Below the pieces are notes generated by a model, which saw nothing but the letters and a program-made list of their open reading frames with translations, was not told the origin of the DNA and did no database searches. Made by a program: the position numbers and the translations under genes. 64,000 bases of DNA, taken from assembly GCF_016097555.1 (NCBI RefSeq), contig NC_054713.1, forward strand, positions 8,025,462 to 8,089,461. The letters run 5' to 3'. Origin of the DNA: Gigantopelta aegis (lineage: Eukaryota; Mollusca; Gastropoda; Neomphalida; Peltospiridae). Below, one piece after another: positions 56,069 to 64,000 of the stretch (its first letter is position 1; every line of letters begins with the position of its first letter).

Positions 56069-57589
56069 TAGCATATCTTATCGTAATTTCACATGAAATC
56101 CATATTTCGGAAAAGGTACAATTTTTTAATCACAAGATTTTCTTCCAACACATTCAGCTGCATTAGTAATGTTAAAAAAACCCACCAAAAACATCAATAG
56201 CAATTTTGCATTAGAAATTTTCCAGCATTCTTAAAACGGAAATGTCATGTATCCAGTGTATGGTTACTGTAAGGAGATTCAAAGTGACGTCATTGGAATA
56301 CTGACATTTTTCAAATTCAAAATCAGCAATATTATTTTCTTACACTGCTTCGCCACATTAAAATAAAAAGCAGACGTTGTTTACAGGTTGGTATTTAAAA
56401 AAAAAAAAAAAAAATCATAATTCTGTAGAAAATATTAATTTTAAGTTTCAAAAGATGAAATTTTTTAAAAAGTACAGGTGATGCGCCAGTTCCGGATCAC
56501 TTCAAACAAAATTGTGAATATTCCATAAAAAGTCAAAATGGCAGCCGGCACAAAATTACACGTCAATATAGGTGACATGGTTATCATCTAGTATGTGGAA
56601 TCTGTGTCATTGTAATGGTTTTTTCAAGATTTCTGTCTGGACAAAATGTGGGTAACATCTAATGAAAAATAAAGGTAGGAGAGCAATTTTTCGTATTTAT
56701 TAACATTTTGGTTCAGACTTAGTTTAGTATGAAAAACTGATAATCTGCCATGAGCGTCAAATTATCCAGGAAAAAAAAACCCAACAAAAAAAACAAGCCG
56801 CTAAGTCGTACTGCCCCAAGTTCAGCCAGCTAACGTTCGCAAACAATTTGGTTGGTTTCCAATGTAGTTAGCGGACGGTTTTCTGCTCGGTCTGGCTGAA
56901 CGCAGTTCGCTATGTGAGGCATTTTATTAGTACCAACAAAATGCATTAGCAAAAATTGATAACATGCACAATATTTATGGTATTATAATTAAAACATAAA
57001 GTTTGTAGTTTGACTTGAAGTATTTTTAATATTGAGAGAAAAAAGGACACTTCGTTGTTTATGTTCAGGTTAATGGCGATGTAATATCTCACATAATCTA
57101 GCTATACATGCAGTTCCAAACAAAGTATCAACAACATATGTCGATCAAAATTATATGACGGTACGATATAATAAATGGCAGAGTTCCAAACATTACACAA
57201 TACAAGAAAATATGTAAATAGTTACTACTAAATGTAAAAATAAACACTCTGTTTTGTCCAATATTAAACTTACTTTAGAAAAGTTCAGGTCACAGTACAC
57301 AGCAGGCACGGCGGAAAGAAGTAGACATGGGGCAGGTGACTGAGATGAGTGAGCACAGCAACGTTTCTAGGGGGGTTCGGGGTAGGCCTATGCCCCCCAT
57401 AAAATTTTGAAAACAAGATTCCTTAAAATGCTGTTTCCTCCATTCTTACAAGTAAAATTCATCTGTGGCATTCCCTGTGAAATCAATCACTTTTAGGACG
57501 CACCATCTCAGATTTTAATGAAAACCTCTGCACCAAAATTTTAGGCTTCTAACTCAATTAATTGTCGAGATACAGGTACTAGTATTTGA
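56069..57589. other. X3 downstream sequence
   Basis: Matches X2 18,720-20,420 in reverse. No gene is seen. X1 lacks about 56,235-57,345. Confidence 0.5.
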
Positions 57590-58001
57590 TTAGATTTGAT
57601 TAGATTAGATATGTTTTAAACGTGCTCACATACCTCTATGGTTTCGAGCACGCCTATCCCCAGTCCGGCCTCCGATATAATCGCTGGTCTGACTCGGGGC
57701 AGGAAAAACCTAACTATAATAAAATTTTGAAATTTTAAACTGGAGGTCAAAAAGAGTAAATATATTATGTCGACATTAATAATTTTGAATGCGTTCCCAA
57801 AAGAAATACAGAAATCCCTACTCTACACCTATATAATTATTTAAAATTAACGCAAATTTAGATGGGGAAGTCTAAAAATAAAAATACAAAAATTATAATT
57901 TATGTAAAAAAAAAAAAATGTATTTAGTCCCCAGAGGCAAGGGAAAGGGTAGGGGGGTAAGCCCGGCCCACAGAAAAGTTATATTAAATTTAATATTTAT
58001 T
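57590..58001 (-). mobile_element. Retroposon with (CTAAT)n tail (X3)
   Basis: 412 bp flanked by CTAGTATTTGA at 57,579-57,589 and 58,002-58,012. Same element as 18,314-18,707, opposite orientation. Its last 80 bases resemble the 3' end of the half-LINE at 50,046. Confidence 0.85.
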
Positions 58002-58839
58002 CTAGTATTTGAACTTTGACCTCATTCAGGGTACCACCCATTTTCAAAAGGCTCTAACTTATTTATTAATAGAGATAGAGAAAAAATTCAACTGGTTCAT
58101 TAATGGTCTTCAGTAGACTAATCTCGTTTGTACACGAAACATTCGAAAAATCAAACCTCAGAAAGTTATAGTGCAACATGACCTTTGACCTTGACCCCAA
58201 AATATATCATCACCAATGTTTTTTCAAAACTTTACTGGATATATCTAGGATATTGTAGAAGATTGTTTGAAAATTTCAAGCTGGGTAACCCATAACATTC
58301 CAGAGTTACAGGTCATTGTATGTGACGGGGGTGCAAGGTTTAACACTTTAGTTAGCCTGATGGACTAATTATTACTAATATAATTATTCAAATGCAGTAC
58401 CAAAAAAGGGGGACTGAAATCGACTCCTGCACAACTTTTCAAGTATGGCAGAACATAAAATAAATTTGACGTGTCAAAATAGACATCACTTGTCAATATC
58501 AAATCTGCTCAGCTTAACACCATTTAAAGAACTTCTTTCTAGGATCATATTAATTAGAGAAGAGTCAGTTAACAAAAAAAAATAAAAAAAATAATAATAA
58601 CAAAATAAATAATACAATAAAAATAGATAAAAATTAAAAAAAAAAAAACATAACACAAACCAGAATTTACATGGAATTTATTTATTTATTTATTTAATTT
58701 AAGAAATACTTTTTAAAGTCAGTAGAGTATACAATCGTGTATAATAATTCTCAATTATTTTAACAATGATCAGTTTTAACAATGATGTTTAATCTCTGCC
58801 TTAAGATTTACTACCAATAATAGATTTGCTCCGTCGTGC

Positions 58840-59920
58840 CTGAGGAAGTGCTAGTATTTATGAGGCTTCTATTTGGGTTTTATCAACAGATACGAGGCAG
58901 ACACATACAGGGTCCTCCACATGGGCAAACTGGAGCAAACGATGAATAGTACATACAACGACCACCGCACTTTGTCTCTTTGAAAGACTCCTTTCCAACG
59001 TGCCACTCAGGTGGTCTACACAGCAACTGAACACAACACATCACAGAAGCAAGTGTTGGCTGTTGCTACAAAAAATAAATTATGCTCCAAACATCACAGT
59101 ATTAGTCAATCACATACATGTCTGAATGATCCAACATGCTCTCGCAATATCCCATTGACAATGTCCATTGGAGATGAAAAGACTTGGGCTAAGGACTGTT
59201 TAACTTATTTTAAAAATGACGGTCTTGACGTACATTACATGACGACAGACCCGGATGCTAAAGTTTTTAAAGGTGCTGAAGAGTTATACCAGCAAAATGT
59301 TACAGACATCGAACCACAAATGTTAATCGACACACGACATGTTTCGGAAAATCATCGCAAGTTTGTTAAAGGTGCAAAATTTGTTGAACATATGATGCCA
59401 GGACGAACAATATCTGACAAAAAAGAAATTACAGATCAAATACTCCAGTGACATTGCTTTCAGGTGCCAGGCAGAGTATGAACAGGCTAATAGAATACAC
59501 GCTGGAAACATTCCAAAATCCATGCATGCACTGTCAACTACACATCCGATGCCATCGCAGCAGCCTGTTAACAAGGTAATCACACCAAATGTATTAAAAC
59601 ATTCATTTGTCTGCAAATCTGCAAGTAAAAACTGGCTGGTTAAGAGTACCTTTACTCGATTCACATTTTAAAATTGCCCTAACAATGACACCGACTTAAG
59701 GAAGTGCAGTAGACAAAATGACTTAAATTTAAATACAACACACAACATCTGAGGCTTTGTCATAAAAGCAATTAGAAAATCATTACGGCAAGACACACAA
59801 CTTTCATTCAGCAGAAACCTTCTCAGGGAGGGCACCACAGTGCAGTGCACAAGCATCAATAATGCGCCTGTGTAGTCATTAGGCCACATAAAAAAATAAA
59901 GTTGGTCTAGCGTCCCCGCC
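58840..59920 (+). pseudogene. DDE transposase-like gene (X3)
   Basis: The open part 59,011-59,451 covers VYTATEHNTSQKQVLAVATK, DPTCSRNIPLTMSIGDEKTW, TTDPDAKVFKGAEELYQQ, IDTRHVSENHRKFVKG and MMPGRTISDKK. A one-base insertion in an A-run at about 59,428 shifts the frame. Homology continues with extra bases to the SINNAPV region near 59,870. Upstream of 59,011 a stop (at 58,981) is shared with the 34-35 kb copy, so either the ancestor was already broken or there is an intron. Confidence 0.55.
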
Positions 59921-60597
59921 CGCCCCTACGAAACATACCCGACCCGAAACTTTGTTTCTTTTGAAAAAAAAATCATAAAAAAACTATCTTTTTTTCACAT
60001 TCAAATTTGAAATTGGGCGCCGTTCTGCAAGACGTATTTTACGTCAAAACGTCCGTCGGTATTTTTGTGTTTGGACGTTCATCATTTCAAGAGTAGTATA
60101 TCGGGGAATTACATGTTGATTGTGATATAAACATTGGCTTGGGGGCCTGGTTTGATCGCTAGTAAGGATAGGGCCTGTTGAGGGCTCGTATCCAAGACTG
60201 TAAAGGACTGGTTTGCGTGCCAGTACCAAACGCGTGGCAGAAATCATGTTCAACATTGTCAATAGTTTCAAGGTGCAAAGGGATGTGTGGTCGTTTCCCC
60301 AGTCAGCTGGATTCTCTTCACGACGAGCTAGGAAATTACAGGCTCCAACTTAGTAAATCATTCAACCTGGTCCCAGTAGACTAGAATGGGCACTTAGAGG
60401 GAATCTATACGGTGAGGCACCTGGGACAGGTATTAAATTAAGATTACTAAATTGAATGCCTGAAACTCCCCAAAACCCTTTCTAGTGATTTGGGCAAGTT
60501 TGTAAATTTAAGAAGGGGAAGAAGGTAAAAATCATTTTGAGGGGAAAGCCTTTTTATTTCATCAATAAAACTAAGGGAAAGTTTAAAAAAACTTGGG

Positions 60598-61553
60598 GGT
60601 TGTCGTTGTCGGGTTTTAACGAAAAAGTTAATTCCGTAATATTAATGTAAATCAAGTAAACATATTTATGTTAAGGAGCAAATTAATTTTTTTTTAGAAT
60701 CTAGCAATAATTATATCCTAATTAAAAATCAAACTCATTTCAAGTGTTTACGTTGAAATATAACCGCAAAGTAGGTCAGCCGTATTTATAATAAGAATGT
60801 TAAAAGCCGTCTAAAAACATCTTTCCGCATTTTTAAAAATGATAGTAAACGGTACGGTATAATGAAAAAAAAAATTGGTGTATTGTTATTTATCAATTGG
60901 AAAAAAGAAAAGCAGACAAATGGCAAACAAAAATGAACCTTTTGAACACCCTTAATTGGCAGTCATCCATCCAGTTCACAACTGTAACATTGTTATAAAA
61001 AATAAAAAGCGAAATAAGATCCACGTATGCTAGCACAATCTAGCCGAGAAAAATAGCCATGCGTGACACAATGAACAGTATGGATCTGCAGAGTACTAGC
61101 TGTGCCACTCAAGAAAAGCGATTCCGAAAATGATCATGAGATGGGGTCATGTGTGATACGTGTCATTTTCATAGTAATATTTTTTAACATGACAAAACAA
61201 AAAAGTACTAAAATAATCCTGGGACAGTAGTGTAGCCAGTTTAATGGGCTACACAATGAGGTCATTGGTGGTCTAAAAATCGCGTGGTCAACTATCCGCA
61301 CTCTACTGCGCTCCGAATCATCCGGACATGCAAATCGTTATTTGGATACACGGGGTGTGTCTATATTTGTAAGCACCATTTTTAAAATGTTTATTTAGCT
61401 ACAGACTAAAAACAATTGGTAATGTATTTTCCGAGTTATGCACTGCTTTCGTTGGTGAGAGACATATTTTGTTAAGTATGTCCACAGTGTTCACATAGAA
61501 AATGGTCTTTGAATGCTTAGAGGTGCGCCGATGATACACTGTTCAGCACTGTA
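60598..61553. mobile_element. Same MITE, left end missing (X4)
   Basis: Matches 55,160-56,068 with many inserted bases. Starts abruptly at the X3/X4 junction. Confidence 0.7.
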
Positions 61554-63213
61554 GATTATCTCTATCGTAATTTCAACAATGAAATCCATATATTTCGGAA
61601 AAAAAAAAGGTACAATTTTTTAGATCACAAGATTTCGTCTTCAACACATTCAGCTGCATTAGTAATGTTAAAAAAACCCACCAAAAACATCAATAGCAAT
61701 TTTGCATTGAGAAATTTTCCAGCATTCTTAAAACGGAAATGTCATGTATCCAGTGTATGGTACTGTAAGGAGATTCAAAGTGGACGTCAGGGTGGAATAC
61801 TGATGCATTTTTCAAATTCAAAATCAGCAATATTATTTCTTACACTGCTTCGCCACATTAAAATAAAAAAGCAGACGTTGTTTACAGAGTTGCGTATTTT
61901 AACTTTAAAAAAAAAAAAAAAAAAATCTCTAATTCTGTAGAAAATAGAGAAAATATTAATTTAAGTTTCAAAAGATGAAATTTTTTTAAAAAAAGTACAG
62001 GTGATGCGCCAGTTCCGGATCACTTCAAACAAAATTGTGAATATTCCATAAAAAGTCTAAAATGGCCAGCCGGCACAAAAATTACACGTCAATATAGGTG
62101 ACATGGTTATCATCTAGTATGTGGAATCTGTGTCATTGTAATGGTTTTGTCAAGATTTCTGTCGTGGATCAATGAAATTATGGGTAACATCGTAATGAAA
62201 AAAATAAAGGTAGGAGAGCAATTTTTCGTATTTATTAACATTTTGGTTCAGACTTAGTTTAGTATGAAAAACCTGATAATCTGCCATGAGCGTCAAATTA
62301 TTCAGGGCAAAAAAAAAACACCACACAAAAAAAACAAGCCGCTAAGTCGTACTGCCCCAAGTTCAGCCAGCTAACGTTCGCGCAAAACAATTTGGTTGGG
62401 TTTCCAATGATGTTAGCGGACGGTTTTCTGCTCGGTCTGGCTGAACGCAGTTCGCTATGTAGGCATTCTATTAGTACCAAACAAAATGCATTGTAGCAAA
62501 AAAATGATAACATGCACAAGATATTTATGGTATATAATTAAAACATAAAGTTTGTAGTTTGACTTTCAAAGTACTTTTTAAATATTGAATGAGACAAAAA
62601 GGTGACAGGCTTCGTTGTTTATGTTCAGGTTAATGGCGATGGAATACTCACATATCATCTAGCAATACAGCCAGTTCCAAACAAAGTATCAACCAACATA
62701 TGTCCGATCAAATAATTATATGAAGTACACGTTACGCGAATGACAGATAAATGGCAGAGTTTACAAACATTACACAATACAAGAAAATATGTAATAGTTA
62801 CTACTAAATATGTAAAGACTAATAAACATCTGTTTTGTCCAATATTAAAACTTAACTTTAGAAAAAAGTTCAGGTCACAGTACACAGCAAGGGCAGGCAC
62901 GGCGGAGAAGAAGTAGACATGGGGCAGGTGAACTGAGAAATGAGTGGAGCACAGCAACGTTATTCTAGGGGGGTTCGGGGTAGAAGGCCTATAGCCCCCC
63001 AAAAATTTTGAAAACAGATTCCTTAAAAAGTGCATGTTTCCTCCAGATTTCCTTAAGAAGTAAATGCATCATGTGGCATTCCCTTGTGAAATCATTAGAC
63101 TGTTTTAGGACGCACCATCTCAGATTTTTAATGAAAAACCGCTCTGCACCAAAATTTTTAGGCTTCTAAAACTCAATTTAAATTGTCGAGAGGTATACAG
63201 GTACTAGTATTTG

Positions 63214-63646
63214 ATTAGAGGATTGTGATTAGATTAGATATGTTTTCAAACGTGAATCCACATACCTCTATGGTTTCGAGCCACGCCTATCCCCAGTCCG
63301 GCCGTAACTCGATATAATCGCTGGTCTGACTCGGGGCAGGGAAAAACCTAACTATAATAAATTTTGAAATTTTAAACTGGAGGTCAAAAAAGAGTAAATA
63401 TATTATGTCGACATAATAATTTTGAATGCGTTCCCAAAAGAAATACAGAAATCCCTACTCTACACCTATATAATTATTTAAAAATTAACGCAAATTTAGA
63501 TGGGGAAGTCTACTAAAAATAAAAATACAAAAAATTATAATTTATGTAAAAAAAAAAAATGTATTTAGTCCCAGAGAGGCCAAGGGGAAAGGTAGGGGGG
63601 GCGGTAAGCCCGGCCCACAGAAAAGTTATATTAAATTAATATTATT
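63214..63646 (-). mobile_element. Retroposon with (CTAAT)n tail (X4)
   Basis: Same insertion as 57,590-58,001, flanked by CTAGTATTTGA near 63,203 and at 63,647-63,657, with many added bases. Confidence 0.75.
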
Positions 63647-64000
63647 CTAGTATTTGAACTTTGACCTCATTCAGGGTACCACCCATTTTCAAAAAGGCTC
63701 TAACTATTTTTAATAGAGTTAGAGAATCGAAAAAAATTCAACTGGTTTCATTAATGGTCTTCAGTAGACTAATCTCGTTTGTACACACGAAACATTCGAA
63801 AAATCAAACCTCAGAAAGTTATAGTGCCAACATGACCTTTGACCTTGACCCCAAAAATAGATCATCACCCATGTTTTTTCAAAAAACTTTACTGGATAAG
63901 GATATTGTAGAAGATTGTTTGAAAATTTACAAGCTGGGTAACCCATAATTTACATTCCAGAGTTACAGGTCATGTATGATGAACGGGGGGCTGCAAGGTT

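Larger units (their letters stand above)
52165..60595 (+). repeat. Segmental duplication block X3
   Basis: Longest copy of the block. It contains everything in X2 plus a 976-bp MITE (55,093-56,068) and the transposase N-terminal part missing from X2. From about 59,500 single-base insertions become frequent. Confidence 0.8.
60596..64000 (+). repeat. Segmental duplication block X4 (noisy, exon-free)
   Basis: Repeats 55,150-58,340 directly after X3, starting abruptly inside the MITE. Many one-base insertions and homopolymer changes separate it from X3. Examples: CTATGCCCCCC against CTATAGCCCCCC, and GGCCTCCGAT against GGCCGTAACTCGAT. It contains no exon. It may be a real tandem duplicate recorded from unpolished reads, or an assembly artefact. 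Confidence 0.75.

Overview
The window is eukaryotic, most likely from a marine mollusc. The evidence is tRNA-derived SINEs whose tails end GTGTCGTTAAACAAA or GTCGTTAAATAAAA, I-like LINEs, Tc1 elements, TTAA-flanked and hAT-like MITEs, long CA/CT microsatellites and intron-bearing exons with GT..AG sites. No rRNA, free-standing tRNA gene, CRISPR array or bacterial-style operon is visible. The species call is inference.

Host genes. The most interesting locus is a seven-exon minus-strand gene (coding 32,887 down to 20,634) that I assembled by eye. All splice phases agree (2, then 1,1,1,1, then 0). The coding total is 600 nt, for about 199 residues: signal peptide, charged and coiled-coil-prone ectodomain, Thr-rich stalk, one transmembrane helix and a short tail. 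I recognise no family. Three further phase 1-1 exons lie upstream on the same strand: one EGF-like (48,999-49,073) and two tandemly duplicated mucin-like exons (41,839-41,964 and 42,418-42,543). They belong to a neighbouring paralogue or to a longer isoform.

Duplications. The 3' half of this gene and its downstream sequence occur four times: X1 (2,010-5,610, +, partial), X2 (16,500-23,560, -, the apparently complete gene), X3 (52,165-60,595, +, exons 5-7) and X4 (60,596-64,000, +, exon-free). Shared and private insertions order the copies as X1, then X2, then X3/X4. A second pair of segments, A (1-2,010) and B (29,517-33,875), is also duplicated. From about 59,500 to the end the sequence carries many one-base insertions and looks like unpolished long-read sequence.

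Mobile DNA. An I-like LINE supplies ORF1 with three CCHC knuckles, an endonuclease, RT and RNase H domains, in two broken copies. A SINE/LINE 3'-tail match suggests that this LINE mobilises the local SINEs. There are an intact DD34E Tc1 element (27,897-29,394) and a decayed one (38,503-39,972), two solo LTRs with 5-bp duplications, an ORF1-only half-LINE (50,046-51,515), an 800-bp TTAA MITE with a paralogous empty site, two MITEs with 5-bp target duplications, and decayed copies of an unassigned DDE transposase-like gene. A 60-bp satellite (43,344-45,074) has grown out of the core of a SINE. A 200-N gap lies at 49,706-49,905.
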